64,000 bases of DNA from Clostridia bacterium (GTDB taxonomy: Bacteria; Bacillota; Clostridia; Christensenellales; CAG-1252), in contig JAFPXC010000026.1 of assembly GCA_017394805.1 (NCBI GenBank), forward strand, positions 1-64,000, given 5' to 3'. Below the pieces are notes generated by a model. It worked only from the letters and a program-made list of their open reading frames with translations, was not told the DNA's origin and did no database searches. Positions 32,499 to 42,931 of the stretch are shown in pieces (position 1 is the first letter of the stretch; every line of letters starts with the position of its first letter). Position numbers and translations under genes: made by a program.

Positions 32499-34213
32499 GG
32501 TTTTTGCGTCATTACCTACGTGCCCAATGGGGTTTGCTCGCTTTGGGGCTCGCGCTCACCGCGCTCAACGTCGCGGCCACTTTGGGCGTGCCCATTCTCA
32601 TCGGTCGCGCCATAGACGGCATGGTCGTGGGCGCGGTCGATTTCCCGCGGCTCTATCGGCACCTTTCTATGATGGCGGTGCTCGTCGCGGTCGCCGCCTC
32701 CGCCCAATGGGGCGCCAAGGTCCTCTACAACCGCGCCACCTATCTCATCGCCTATCGTATGCGCGTGGATCTTTTGACGAACTTGCAGCGTTTGCCCTTG
32801 TCCTACTTGGACGGTCAGCCCACCGGGCGCACGTTGGGCAAAGTGATCGCGGACGTCGAGACCGTTACGGACGGCTTGTTGCTCGGTTTTTCCCAACTCT
32901 TTTCGGGGCTTGCCACCATCTTGGGCACGTTGGTCATTCTCTTCGTCATCAATTGGGTGGTCGCCTTGGTCGTGCTGTTCGTCACGCCCTTGTCCTTGTT
33001 CGTCTCCCGCGCCATTTCCCGTCACACGCACGCTCGTTTCGCCCGTGCCGCCGCCATTCGCGCGGACGAGATGGCCGTGGTAGAGGAGTCGGTCTCGTGT
33101 CAAAAGACGGTGCAGGCCTATTCGGCGGAGAGGGGCAGACAGGCCGCGTTCGACGCGGTCAACGAGCGCTACGCCGCCGAGAGCGAAAAGGCGGTTTTCT
33201 ATTCTTCCCTCACCAATCCCATGACGCGTTTCGTCAACGCGGTGGTCTACGCCGCGGTTGCCGCGGTCGGTGCGCTTTCGGCTGCGGGCGTTTTGGGCGT
33301 GGGCGAAGCGTTGACGGTAGGCTCGCTCACCGTGCTTCTTTCCTACGCCAATCAATACACCAAGCCGTTCAACGAGATTTCGGGCGTCATCACCGAGTTG
33401 CAGAACGCCTTGGTCTGTCTCAAACGCGTGGCCGAGCTTGCGGCCTTGCCGCCCGAAGAGGACGAGGGGACTATGTCCCTTCCCGCCGAGGTCAGTCGCG
33501 TGCGCCTTTCGCACGTGGCGTTCAGCTACGACAAAGCCAAGCCCCTCTTGCGTGATATCGACGTGGCGGTGTACAAAGGTATGCGCGTGGCCATCGTGGG
33601 CACGACGGGTTGCGGCAAGACCACCCTCATCAACCTCATCATGCGGTTCTACGAGGTGGACGCGGGCGTCGTCGCGGTAGAGGATATCCCCGTAGGGGAT
33701 TTGCCCCGTCGGCACCTTCGCCGCAATATCGGCATGGTGTTGCAGGACGTTTGGGTACGGCACGCCTCGGTGTTGGACAACCTGCGCATAGGCGCGCCCG
33801 AGGCCACGCTCTCCGAGGTGGAAGCGGCCGCCCGTCAAACGCACGCGCACTCCTTCATTTCGCGCTTGCCCCGGGGCTACGACACCGTCATTTCGGACGA
33901 CGGCAGTTTGTCGGTAGGGCAGTTACAACTCCTTTGCGTCACCCGCGTACTGCTCACCAATCCTTCTTTGCTCATTCTGGACGAAGCCACGTCCAATATC
34001 GACGTGCGCACCGAGCAGGCGGTCAATCACGCCTTCGACGTGCTCATGCGGGGCAAGACCAGTTTCGTGGTCGCGCACCGCTTGTCCACCATCAAGAGCG
34101 CCGACCTCATTTTGGTCATGAACGCGGGGCGGATAGAGGAGCGCGGCACGCACGACGAACTCATGGCATTGGGCGGGCTGTACTATCGGCTCTACCGAGG
34201 CGTAGAGGCGTAG
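32495..34213 (+). CDS. ABC exporter subunit B with intact catalytic Glu
   Basis: A 572-residue half-transporter and partner of the preceding gene. It has six helices in the first 310 residues, Walker A GTTGCGKTT, a Q-loop (VLQDVWVRHA), Walker B SLLILDEATSNID with the catalytic Glu, and H-loop VVAHRLSTI. The signature is LSVGQLQLLCVTR rather than LSGGQ. The intact Glu and His mean this subunit contributes the hydrolytic site in the heterodimer. Its start codon overlaps the upstream stop, which favours equal synthesis. Confidence 0.9.
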   Translation: MRFLRHYLRAQWGLLALGLALTALNVAATLGVPILIGRAIDGMVVGAVDFPRLYRHLSMMAVLVAVAASAQWGAKVLYNRATYLIAYRMRVDLLTNLQRLPLSYLDGQPTGRTLGKVIADVETVTDGLLLGFSQLFSGLATILGTLVILFVINWVVALVVLFVTPLSLFVSRAISRHTHARFARAAAIRADEMAVVEESVSCQKTVQAYSAERGRQAAFDAVNERYAAESEKAVFYSSLTNPMTRFVNAVVYAAVAAVGALSAAGVLGVGEALTVGSLTVLLSYANQYTKPFNEISGVITELQNALVCLKRVAELAALPPEEDEGTMSLPAEVSRVRLSHVAFSYDKAKPLLRDIDVAVYKGMRVAIVGTTGCGKTTLINLIMRFYEVDAGVVAVEDIPVGDLPRRHLRRNIGMVLQDVWVRHASVLDNLRIGAPEATLSEVEAAARQTHAHSFISRLPRGYDTVISDDGSLSVGQLQLLCVTRVLLTNPSLLILDEATSNIDVRTEQAVNHAFDVLMRGKTSFVVAHRLSTIKSADLILVMNAGRIEERGTHDELMALGGLYYRLYRGVEA

Positions 34214-34220
34214 CCGCACG

Positions 34221-34898
34221 ATGAACGCTCCCGACTCCGTGCTCGTCCAAGAATATCGCCGTCGCGGCTTGGTGTACTACACCCCCGCCGAGGAGACCTT
34301 GCACGTCGCCACGCATTTGGCGGGCGTCGTCGCGGCTTTGGTGCTGTTTGCTTTGATGGTCGTTCGCGCCCGCACGACGGCTTCGCTGTTAACGGCCTCG
34401 CTGTCTCCTTTTTTGTTGGGCGTGCAGTACGCCGTTTCGGTGGCCTATCACGCCGCCGAGGACCTCGAGCGCAAGCGCGTTTGGCGCACGCTGGACTATC
34501 CAGCCGTCAGCCTCAACGTCTTGGCGTGCGGCTCGGCGTTCAGCCTTCTATACCATAGGGCGTACGGCTATGCGGCGTTCGCCGTTTGCTTCGTGTTGGT
34601 CGCAGTTACCCTCGTTTTGTGCTTGCGGCGTTTCGACCGTTTCAAACGGTTTGCCGTCGTCACGGCCTTCGTCGTGGGCGCGTTGATGTTCGGCTCCTTC
34701 CTCTCCGCCTACTTCTCTCCCACGGGCGTCGTGCGCCGATATCCCGTCGTGTGGTTGCACCTTGCGGGGCTTTCGTCCTCGTTGGCGGGGGCGGCGCTCT
34801 TTGGGGTCAAACGCCGCTTCGCGCATGCGGTGTTTCACGTTTTCGTCTTGGTCGGGCCCGTGCTGTGTATGGTCGGCAACTTGTTGCAGTTGACCTGA
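34221..34898 (+). CDS. Hemolysin III / PAQR-like membrane protein
   Basis: A 225-residue protein with about seven hydrophobic helices. Features shared with hemolysin III/YqfA proteins are EETLHVATHLAGVVAAL near the start, SVAYHAAEDLERKRVWRTLDYPAVSL after helix 2, and FAHAVFHVFVLVG at the end, carrying the conserved Ser, His and Asp of the family metal site. The biochemical role of bacterial members is uncertain. The gene starts 7 nt after the ABC subunit B stop and is probably the last gene of that operon. Confidence 0.8.
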   Translation: MNAPDSVLVQEYRRRGLVYYTPAEETLHVATHLAGVVAALVLFALMVVRARTTASLLTASLSPFLLGVQYAVSVAYHAAEDLERKRVWRTLDYPAVSLNVLACGSAFSLLYHRAYGYAAFAVCFVLVAVTLVLCLRRFDRFKRFAVVTAFVVGALMFGSFLSAYFSPTGVVRRYPVVWLHLAGLSSSLAGAALFGVKRRFAHAVFHVFVLVGPVLCMVGNLLQLT

Positions 34899-34970
34899 AT
34901 GCACACCCCACGTATATAGGATATTCGAGCCATTCAGGCTCATGGCGGCATTCGCCGATAGGAGAAACTT

Positions 34971-35996
34971 ATGCAGACTACTTTTATTTCCACTTCCCCC
35001 ACGGGCATATCCCTCTACGAACTGTCCAACGCGCGCGGTATGCGCGTTCGCGTCGTCAACTACGGTGCGCGCCTTTTCTCTATGCACGTGCCCACCCGTT
35101 CGGGCGACTTCGTGGACGTCTTGGCGGGCTTCGATACGCCCGACGAGTTCAGGGGGGACAATCCCTATTTCAACGCGCTCGTAGGCCGCGTGGCCAACCG
35201 CATCGCCCGCGGGCGTTTCACCTTGGACGGACGGACTTATTGTCTTGCCCACAACGACGGGCCGAACCACCTTCACGGCGGATTGGAGGGCTTCGATCGC
35301 AAGCTTTGGACGGTCGTGGAGGCCGAGGGCGGCCATATTACCATGCGTTACGTGTCCCCCGATGGCGAAGAGGGCTATCCCGGCACGCTCGCCGTCACCG
35401 TCACCTACACGCTTGACGAGTCCAACGCCCTATCGTTGGACTACGAGGCCACGGCGGATAGGGCCACTCCCGTCAATCTCACCAATCACGCCTACTTCAA
35501 TCTGGACGGCGATTTTCGTTCGGTTCTTTCCCACGAGGTTTCCATTGCGGCCGACCGCGTCATCGCAGCGGACGACCTGCTCATTCCCACGGGCGAACTC
35601 ACGCCCGTAGCGGGCACTTTGTACGACTTCCGCACCCCGCACGCCGTGGGCGCGTATCTCACGCCTGCCCATCCCCCCGTCATAGGCAAAGGCGGGTATG
35701 ATATCGGGTACGTCTTGCTGCCGCACGCCGTTTCCACCCCCGTCGCCACGGCCTATTCCGCCCGCACGGGCATTCGCATGACCGTCTACACCGACCGCCC
35801 CGTCTTGCAGTTTTATACGGGCAACTTCTTGGACGGCACCGTCGTAGGCAAGCATTCTTATCCCTATCAATCGGCATTTTGCATGGAAACGCAGGGCTAT
35901 TCGGACGCGCCCAATCAGCCCCATTTCCCCTCGGTTACGCTCCCTGCGGGCGAGACCTACCGCGCTCATACTTCGTACGTATTTTCGGTGGACTGA
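34971..35996 (+). CDS. galM: Aldose 1-epimerase
   Basis: A 341-residue mutarotase. Diagnostic segments are GARLFSMHVPTRSG, NALVGRVANRIARGRF, GPNHLHGGLEGFDRKLW with catalytic His, NLTNHAYFNLDG with the second His, and LQFYTGNFLDG. The Glu near the C-terminus is in FCMETQGYSDAPNQPHFP. It interconverts alpha and beta anomers of galactose or glucose in the cytoplasm. AGGAG precedes the ATG. No other Leloir-pathway gene is nearby. Confidence 0.95.
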   Translation: MQTTFISTSPTGISLYELSNARGMRVRVVNYGARLFSMHVPTRSGDFVDVLAGFDTPDEFRGDNPYFNALVGRVANRIARGRFTLDGRTYCLAHNDGPNHLHGGLEGFDRKLWTVVEAEGGHITMRYVSPDGEEGYPGTLAVTVTYTLDESNALSLDYEATADRATPVNLTNHAYFNLDGDFRSVLSHEVSIAADRVIAADDLLIPTGELTPVAGTLYDFRTPHAVGAYLTPAHPPVIGKGGYDIGYVLLPHAVSTPVATAYSARTGIRMTVYTDRPVLQFYTGNFLDGTVVGKHSYPYQSAFCMETQGYSDAPNQPHFPSVTLPAGETYRAHTSYVFSVD

Positions 35997-36009
35997 ACCG
36001 CCAAACCGA

Positions 36010-36105
36010 GCGCCCCGTGCGCGAGTTATCGTTCGACCGAACGGAATCGTATTTGAGCGAAGCGAATTATCATTCGCGCGTAGCGCGTCATTTTCTCCCG
36101 CCAAA
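36010..36105. repeat. Hairpin modules with TTATC-type spacers
   Basis: CGTTCGACCGAACG, TTCGCTCAAATAC-like and ATTCGCGCGTAGCGCG units alternate with GTTATC, CGTATTTG and ATTATC. The design resembles the other hairpin arrays but has a different spacer. Confidence 0.45.
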
Positions 36106-36108
36106 CGT

Positions 36109-36167
36109 TTGAAAAACGGTCGGCCTATGTAGTATAATGGATATATCAAGTACCCGCCGAGGCGGGT
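36109..36167 (+). promoter_or_regulatory. asnA promoter and leader hairpin
   Basis: TTGAAA (36109-36114), 18 nt, TATAAT (36133-36138). The short leader contains ACCCGC-CGAG-GCGGGT (36152-36167) immediately before the AGAGGTGG ribosome site, so the hairpin could modulate ribosome loading. The leader is too short for a T-box. Confidence 0.6.
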
Positions 36168-36179
36168 AAGAGGTGGATT

Positions 36180-37181
36180 ATGACCCTTATTCCCAAAGAT
36201 TATCAATCCGTTCTAAGCGTTTATCGCACCCAAATGGCCATCGGTACGCTCAAGAAGTTGGTCGAGACAATGCTCGGTGACAAACTCAACCTCAAGCGCG
36301 TGTCCGCCCCCTTGTTCGTGGATGCGGGCAGCGGTCTCAACGACGACCTCAACGGCGTGGAGCGCCCCGTCTCTTTCGACACCCTGCACCAAGGCGGCAG
36401 TCTTCAAATCGTGCACAGCCTCGCCAAGTGGAAGCGTTTGGCGTTGTATCGCTACAATTTCAGCGTAGGGGAGGGGCTATATACGGACATGAACGCCATT
36501 CGCCGCGACGAGGAATGCGACAATCTCCATTCCATCTACGTGGACCAATGGGATTGGGAGAAGGTCATATCCGCCCACGACCGCACCGAGGCGTTCCTTC
36601 GTCAGACCGTGCAGTCCATCGTGGACGCCATCGCCGAGGCCGACCACATTCTCTTGTCCCTCTTCCCCGAGTTGACCTATCGTTTCCCGCGCGAGATCAC
36701 CTTTGTCACCGCCGAGGAGTTGGAGGTGACCTATCCCGACCTTACGCCCAAGGAGCGCGAGAACGCGTTTTGCCGTTTGCATCCCTTGGTTTTCCTTATG
36801 CACATCGGCGGCAAATTGCCTTCGGGCGCCCGCCACGACGGCCGCGCGCCCGACTATGACGATTGGACGCTCAACGGGGACATCTTGGTCTACAATCCCC
36901 TCTTGGATATGGCGTTCGAGATCTCCTCTATGGGCATTCGCGTAGACAAAGCCGCTTTGCTTCGTCAGCTTGCCGAGGCAGGCTGTGAGGAGCGCGCCGA
37001 GTTGTATTTCCACCGCCTTTTGTTGGACGGCACCTTGCCTTTGACGGTAGGCGGCGGCATCGGTCAATCCCGTTTGTGTATGTTGTTGCTCGAGAAGGCG
37101 CACATCGGCGAGGTACAGGTCTCCTATTGGGACGAAGCCACGCGCGAGGAGTGCCGTCGGGGCAATATTTTCCTGCTTTGA
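36180..37181 (+). CDS. asnA: Aspartate--ammonia ligase
   Basis: A 333-residue AsnA enzyme making asparagine from aspartate, ammonia and ATP. It is related to class II aminoacyl-tRNA synthetases. Typical segments are SAPLFVDAGSGLNDDLNGVERPV, IVHSLAKWKRLAL, GLYTDMNAIRRDE, IYVDQWDWEK and LTVGGGIGQSRLCMLLL. AGAGGTGG precedes the ATG. The mutY start overlaps its stop (TGATG), so the two are co-translated. Confidence 0.97.
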   Translation: MTLIPKDYQSVLSVYRTQMAIGTLKKLVETMLGDKLNLKRVSAPLFVDAGSGLNDDLNGVERPVSFDTLHQGGSLQIVHSLAKWKRLALYRYNFSVGEGLYTDMNAIRRDEECDNLHSIYVDQWDWEKVISAHDRTEAFLRQTVQSIVDAIAEADHILLSLFPELTYRFPREITFVTAEELEVTYPDLTPKERENAFCRLHPLVFLMHIGGKLPSGARHDGRAPDYDDWTLNGDILVYNPLLDMAFEISSMGIRVDKAALLRQLAEAGCEERAELYFHRLLLDGTLPLTVGGGIGQSRLCMLLLEKAHIGEVQVSYWDEATREECRRGNIFLL

Positions 37182-38209
37182 TGCAGTCCATCGTCACCCC
37201 ACTTCTCCAATGGTACGCCGCCGCCAAGCGCGATTTGCCTTGGCGCGGTTCTCCCACGCCCTACGGCGTATGGATCAGCGAGATCATGCTCCAACAGACG
37301 CGCGTCTCTGCGGTCAAGGACTACTACGTCCGTTGGATGGCGGCTTTGCCCACCGTGGCAGACCTCGCGGCGGCGCCGTCCGACCTTTTGCACAAGTTGT
37401 GGGAGGGGTTGGGCTACTATAACCGCGTCGCCAATCTCCAACGCGCCGCGCGCCAAATTATGAACGATTTTGGGGGCGAATTGCCCCATACGGTCGAGGG
37501 TTTACGCTCCCTTGCGGGCATAGGCGACTACACGGCGGGAGCCATCGCTTCCATCGCCTACGGCTTGCCCGTTCCCGCCGTGGACGGCAACGTGTTGCGC
37601 GTGTTGGCGCGCCTGACCGACGACCGCACCGACGTTCTTTCGCCCGAGGCGAAGCGTAGGGCGACCGCGTTGCTCGCGCCCCTCATTCCGCGCGACCGTG
37701 CTTCGGATTTCACGCAGGCCATGTTCGAGTTGGGGGCGTTGGTGTGTCTTCCCCGCCGCCCCGATTGTATCGCCTGCCCCCTTCGGGCGCAATGCGCGGC
37801 CTACGCCGCGGGCACCCAAGATGAGTTGCCTGTCCGCGTGGTCAAGACGCGCCGCCGCACGGTGGACGTCACCGTCCTCGTGTTGTCCACCCCTTCTGGC
37901 TACGTCGTCACCCGTCCCCGCGACAAGGGCTTGCTGTCGGGGCTGTATGGTCTTCCGTTCGTCGAGGCGCGGCTTTCCCCCGAGGACGTTCCCGCCGCCG
38001 CCACCGAATGGGGCGTATTTGCCACCCACGTCACCCCTCTTCCCGATGCCACGCACGTCTTCACTCACGTCACTTGGCGTTTGTCGGGCTACCTCGTCGG
38101 GTGCACCGTGGACGCGCTTCCCGAGGGCTGTATGCTCGCCACCGCCGAGGACGTCCGCGACCGCTTGGCCCTTCCCACGGCCTTCGCCGCCTACCGTCCA
38201 CTGACCTAA
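37181..38209 (+). CDS. mutY: A/G-specific adenine DNA glycosylase
   Basis: A 342-residue MutY. It has WISEIMLQQTRV (helix start with catalytic Glu), the helix-hairpin-helix LRSLAGIGDYTAGAIASIA followed by catalytic Asp in VPAVDGNV, and the 4Fe-4S cluster CLPRRPDCIACPLRAQC with C-x6-C-x2-C-x5-C spacing. A C-terminal NUDIX-like domain (about 230-342) recognises 8-oxoG. It removes adenine mispaired with 8-oxoG. The ATG overlaps the asnA stop. The last about 30 codons are the parent sequence of a 92-bp tandem repeat just downstream. Confidence 0.96.
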   Translation: MQSIVTPLLQWYAAAKRDLPWRGSPTPYGVWISEIMLQQTRVSAVKDYYVRWMAALPTVADLAAAPSDLLHKLWEGLGYYNRVANLQRAARQIMNDFGGELPHTVEGLRSLAGIGDYTAGAIASIAYGLPVPAVDGNVLRVLARLTDDRTDVLSPEAKRRATALLAPLIPRDRASDFTQAMFELGALVCLPRRPDCIACPLRAQCAAYAAGTQDELPVRVVKTRRRTVDVTVLVLSTPSGYVVTRPRDKGLLSGLYGLPFVEARLSPEDVPAAATEWGVFATHVTPLPDATHVFTHVTWRLSGYLVGCTVDALPEGCMLATAEDVRDRLALPTAFAAYRPLT

Positions 38210-38478
38210 CCCCCTTCCCTCGGCCTCGCCACCGTCGAGGATGTCCGCGACCGACAGGCTCTTTCCACGGCCTCGTCGCCCGTCACCCGTGCTTGACCTA
38301 ACCCCCTTCCCTCGGCCTCGTCACCGTCGAGGATGCCCGCGACCGACAGGCTCTTTCCACGGCCTCGTCGCCCGTCACCCGTACTTGACCTAACCCCCTT
38401 CTCTCGACCTCGCCACCGTCGAGGATGTCCGCGACCGACAGGCTCTTTCCACGGCCTCGTCGCCCGTCACCCGTACTT
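38203..38478. repeat. Three 92-bp tandem repeats derived from the mutY 3' end
   Basis: Units start at 38203, 38295 and 38387, each beginning GACCTAACCCCCTTC or close to it. The segment 38111-38202, the end of mutY, is the divergent fourth copy, sharing GAGGA.GTCCGCGACCG and TTCCCACGGCCT-type blocks. The period of 92 is not a multiple of three and every unit has stops, so the copies are non-coding. Nothing else is recognised in 38210-38577. Confidence 0.9.
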
Positions 38479-38577
38479 GACCGAAGTCGTTTCTTTCCGA
38501 CATCACCCAATGCGGCTCGCCCTTCGTTTTGCCGCGCCCAACCGCCCGTACCCCACGGGTTTCCCCTCTATCTAACT

Positions 38578-39255
38578 ATGAAGCATTCCGATTCTATGAA
38601 AATCATCGCCCACATCCGCACCGATTTTCCCGACAAATTCGGCGTCCCCCGCCAAAGCGGTCTCGTTCCGCTTCGGGGTCGCGTCGTGTTTCTGCCCCCG
38701 TACGATACGCCCGACGCCTTCCGCGGGTTGGAGGGCTATTCGCATATATGGGTGCTGTGGCGCTTCGACGGCTTCGACGCCGACGCGTTTTCTCCCACCG
38801 TTCGTCCCCCTCGTTTGGGCGGCAATCGCCGCATGGGTGTATTCGCCACACGCAGTCCCCATCGTCCCAATCCCATAGGGTTGAGCGTATTGCGTTTGGT
38901 GGACGTTTTGCGCACTGACCACGGCGTCGAACTTTTGGTCGAGGGCGTGGATATGGTGGACGGCACCGCCGTCTACGACGTCAAGCCCTACCTGCCGCAG
39001 GTGGACAGGGTAGAGGATGCCGCGGGCGGTTTCTCCGCCGACTGTTTGGCCGATCCGCTTTCCGTGCGTTTCGCCGACGGCCTCGCCGTCCCGCCCGACC
39101 TTGCCGCCGCCCTCGTTCCCTTGCTTGCCGCCGATCCCCGTCCCCACTACCACGAGGATGGCCGCGTCTACGGTATGCGCTACGCTTCCTACGAGATCAA
39201 ATTCACCGTCGCCGACCACCTTGCCACCGTCCTCTCCGTCGAGCCGGCAGAATGA
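38578..39255 (+). CDS. trmO: tRNA (N6-threonylcarbamoyl-A37)-N6-methyltransferase TrmO-like
   Basis: A 225-residue protein of the TrmO/YaeB/TsaA family, which uses SAM to methylate t6A37 of some tRNAs. Family segments are IAHIRTDFPDKFGVPRQSGL, GLEGYSHIWVLWRFD, MGVFATRSPHRPNPIGLSVL, the central signature, and DGTAVYDVKPYLP. The C-terminal extension with DGRVYGMRYASYEIKFTV is also normal. No clear Shine-Dalgarno site precedes the ATG; a second in-frame ATG at 38596 is an alternative start. Confidence 0.93.
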   Translation: MKHSDSMKIIAHIRTDFPDKFGVPRQSGLVPLRGRVVFLPPYDTPDAFRGLEGYSHIWVLWRFDGFDADAFSPTVRPPRLGGNRRMGVFATRSPHRPNPIGLSVLRLVDVLRTDHGVELLVEGVDMVDGTAVYDVKPYLPQVDRVEDAAGGFSADCLADPLSVRFADGLAVPPDLAAALVPLLAADPRPHYHEDGRVYGMRYASYEIKFTVADHLATVLSVEPAE

Positions 39256-39297
39256 CCTCGTCATTAGCGACCTGAAGCGCGAAAAAGCAAGAATATA

Positions 39298-39420
39298 AAT
39301 CAAGAATAAACAGGAAGAATAAACAGGAAGAATAAAAGGGAAGAATAAAAGGGAAGAATAAAAGGGAAGAATAAAAGGGAAGAATAAACAAGAATAATAA
39401 TAGGAAGAGTAAAAAGGAAA
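39298..39420. repeat. Purine-rich 13-bp tandem repeat
   Basis: GGGAAGAATAAAA and close variants repeat about eight times. The block is very AT-rich relative to its surroundings and sits between trmO and the terminator downstream of gdhA. No coding frame is supported. Confidence 0.85.
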
Positions 39421-39423
39421 AAT

Positions 39424-39456
39424 AAAAAATGGGTTGCCATCGACAACCCATTTTTT
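39424..39456. terminator. Bidirectional terminator
   Basis: AAAAAATGGGTTG / CAACCCATTTTTT form a 13-bp stem with loop CCATCGA, with T runs on both strands. On the minus strand it ends the gdhA transcript and the candidate structured RNA; on the plus strand it ends trmO. Confidence 0.92.
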
Positions 39457-39484
39457 TGTAATTATAATTGATTTCACCCTCGGC

Positions 39485-40967
<1,483 letters not shown>

Positions 40968-40999
40968 TCACAACAAATAGGATATTTCAATTTTATCAC

Positions 41000-41640
41000 T
41001 TTGTTTCCCCCCGACGCAACCATCTTTGCGGGTTCGCTCCAAACTTCTCAAAAAAATTGCGAAACGCGCCTATAATCAACGGTTATATCCCTTTTGCTCT
41101 TTGCCTCGCCGTTTGGCGCGAATTATTATTCGCTTTTTGTCCACAACGCACGAGAGGTGCAATTCACGCCGTCCCGCACCGTCATGTTGAGCCACAATGG
41201 CGTTTGCCATTGTGTGTCGAAACATCCCATCGGCAGAGGCACTTCCCCCTCATATAAATATTGCGCGCGTAAATACACGCGCCCTCGCCCGCACGCACAG
41301 CGTGCAATTCACCCACGCCTTTGCGTGCCGTACAATAAATATACGCGCGCCCTCCCGCACGCGCCCACGCGCGATATCTCGCCTTTGCCTTTGGCAACTG
41401 TCTCGCACCGCGAAGCGGTATTTTCATTCGTCGCTTTGCGGCGCCCACATCCCGACGAATGTCGGATTTCACCCGCTCGCGGTCCGAGCGGATTTCACCC
41501 GTGCCTTGGCACGGATTTCTCCCGATGCTGTGCCTCGGCTTTCTCTTTCCCTCGCCTTAGCATTTGCTCCCTCCGCCATTAACAAACATAAACTCCGCCT
41601 CACCTTTATTAAGAAATCATTAAAAATCACTCTTCTTTTC
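41000..41640. repeat. Long intergenic region of hairpin modules and one dispersed repeat
   Basis: A copy of the CGTCATGTTGAGCC repeat with internal palindrome ACAATGGC-GTT-TGCCATTGT lies at about 41176-41245. It is followed to about 41530 by hairpins with AATTCACC, GATTTCACC and GATTTCTCC spacers (for example CGACG-AATG-TCG and GCTCG-CGGTC-CGAGC). I see no gene in 40959-41890. Confidence 0.65.
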
Positions 41641-41650
41641 AAAAAGGGTA

Positions 41651-41679
41651 TTGACATTGTTTTGTGTATAAAATATACT
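41651..41679 (+). promoter_or_regulatory. Promoter of the TasA-like gene
   Basis: TTGACA (41651-41656), 17 nt, TATACT (41674-41679). It leaves a leader of about 205 nt before the ATG at 41891, containing GCAGG..CCTGC and AGCCC-TATG-GGGC hairpins. Confidence 0.75.
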
Positions 41680-41890
41680 GCTATTGTGAAAAGCAGGTGA
41701 AATACGCCGCAAGGTTTTGCGTCGCCGCCTGCCAATTACCGTGTCTACCCGCCGCAACGCAACGAACGTTGCAATTCACGGCGATAGCCGATTCACCGAC
41801 GCGACGCGTCTCCTCGGATTAAACTACGCAAGGTGCGTGGTTGTCATACATCAAAAATAGCCCTATGGGGCAAAAATGGAGGATATATAT

Positions 41891-42796
41891 ATGAAGAAAA
41901 CAATGTTTATCACGTCTGTGATTATGGTAGTCGTTATGGCGATTGCCCTGACCACGAGTTCGTTGGCATGGTTTACGGCGACCGGTAGTGCTACTGTCAC
42001 CACCAGCACCTTGACGCTTACCGCGAAGGCAAATGCCAGCACCGGTATCCAAATCACCGACGATTTGTCAAACGACTGGGCCGGTTCCATTTCTTTGACC
42101 GACAAAGCCAACCTGATGCCCATCTTGCCTTATGTTTATACGACCGATAAGACGATGGAGGAAGCATTGGTTGCCGAGAAGTTCATCGCAAACGAGGTTG
42201 ACTCCAACTTGCTATTTGTCAATACAGAGGGCACCGAAGCATCGTCTGGTGACTGGTTTGTCACGACCGACGTTTTGATTACCAACATGGCGCAAGGTGC
42301 TTCTGCCGTCGCCGTCGATATCACCCCCAGCATCGCGTTCAAGAAGAGTAGCGCTGCTTATGATCCCACTGCTACTGCTAACCTTCGCGACCCCAACTTG
42401 TGCGTGGCCGTTCTCTGCAACAACAAGAGTGTTAGAGCTGCCGACGGCACCACCCCCACCGGTGATGATGATTGGGAGTTGGTCAAACTCTTCAATAGCA
42501 AAGGTCAAAACACCGTCAAGTTCGGCAAAGCAGCTTCTGCTTTCGTTCAAGGCGCCGATGCGACTCAGTGCTATACCACCATCGACCTGACTACTGGTAC
42601 CGCTCGTGGCACTCAAACCGCGACCAACTACATCGACCCCATCACCTTGGATGCTACTACCAATGAGTATCGTACCTATGGTGAAGTCGTGCGGTTCAAG
42701 ATTGTTGCTTGGTATGACGGCGTTTCGTTGGTCAACTCCAACTCTGGCACCGCGTTGCAATTCGAATTGACTTTCTCTGCGACGGCGCATTCCTGA
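41891..42796 (+). CDS. TasA/camelysin-like exported protein
   Basis: A 301-residue secreted protein. The signal peptide (MKKTMFITSVIMVVVMAIAL, then TTSSLAWFTA) has the SxAWFT cleavage region typical of substrates of SipW-type signal peptidases. The mature part is Thr/Ser/Ala-rich, with VTTSTLTLTAKANASTGIQI and a terminal LQFELTFSATA strand, like TasA and camelysin matrix-fibre proteins. The expected location is the cell surface or extracellular fibres. GGAGG lies 9 nt before the ATG. Codons use more T-ending forms than neighbours, as might be seen in a highly expressed or acquired gene. A SipW-type peptidase gene follows after a strong hairpin. Confidence 0.75.
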   Translation: MKKTMFITSVIMVVVMAIALTTSSLAWFTATGSATVTTSTLTLTAKANASTGIQITDDLSNDWAGSISLTDKANLMPILPYVYTTDKTMEEALVAEKFIANEVDSNLLFVNTEGTEASSGDWFVTTDVLITNMAQGASAVAVDITPSIAFKKSSAAYDPTATANLRDPNLCVAVLCNNKSVRAADGTTPTGDDDWELVKLFNSKGQNTVKFGKAASAFVQGADATQCYTTIDLTTGTARGTQTATNYIDPITLDATTNEYRTYGEVVRFKIVAWYDGVSLVNSNSGTALQFELTFSATAHS

Positions 42797-42841
42797 TGAT
42801 TTTCTGAATCATTCATAATCATCTGAAACAATTAGCAATTC

Positions 42842-42876
42842 GTTTCCTAAGCCCGCATTTAGCGGGCTTGGGAAAC
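42842..42876 (+). terminator. 15-bp hairpin between the TasA-like gene and its signal peptidase
   Basis: GTTTCCTAAGCCCGC and GCGGGCTTGGGAAAC pair with one G-U, around ATTTA. The following ACATTTTATA lacks a strict T run, so it is probably a partial terminator or a 3'-end stabiliser that lets the substrate be made in excess over the peptidase. Confidence 0.65.
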
Positions 42877-42931
42877 ACATTTTATATCGCGTATGCGTAT
42901 GTGCATACGCCCCACAAGAGGTAAAAATAGA

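Noticed and set aside
36139..36179. T-box leader before asnA
   Set aside because: Only about 40 nt separate the -10 from the ATG, and no T-box sequence is present. The same holds for leuS.
41680..41890. Cyclic-di-GMP (GEMM) riboswitch in the leader of the TasA-like gene
   Set aside because: The leader has a GCAGG/CCTGC stem and an ending like ATTACCG, but the conserved core elements of GEMM-I were not found. A covariance search would settle it.
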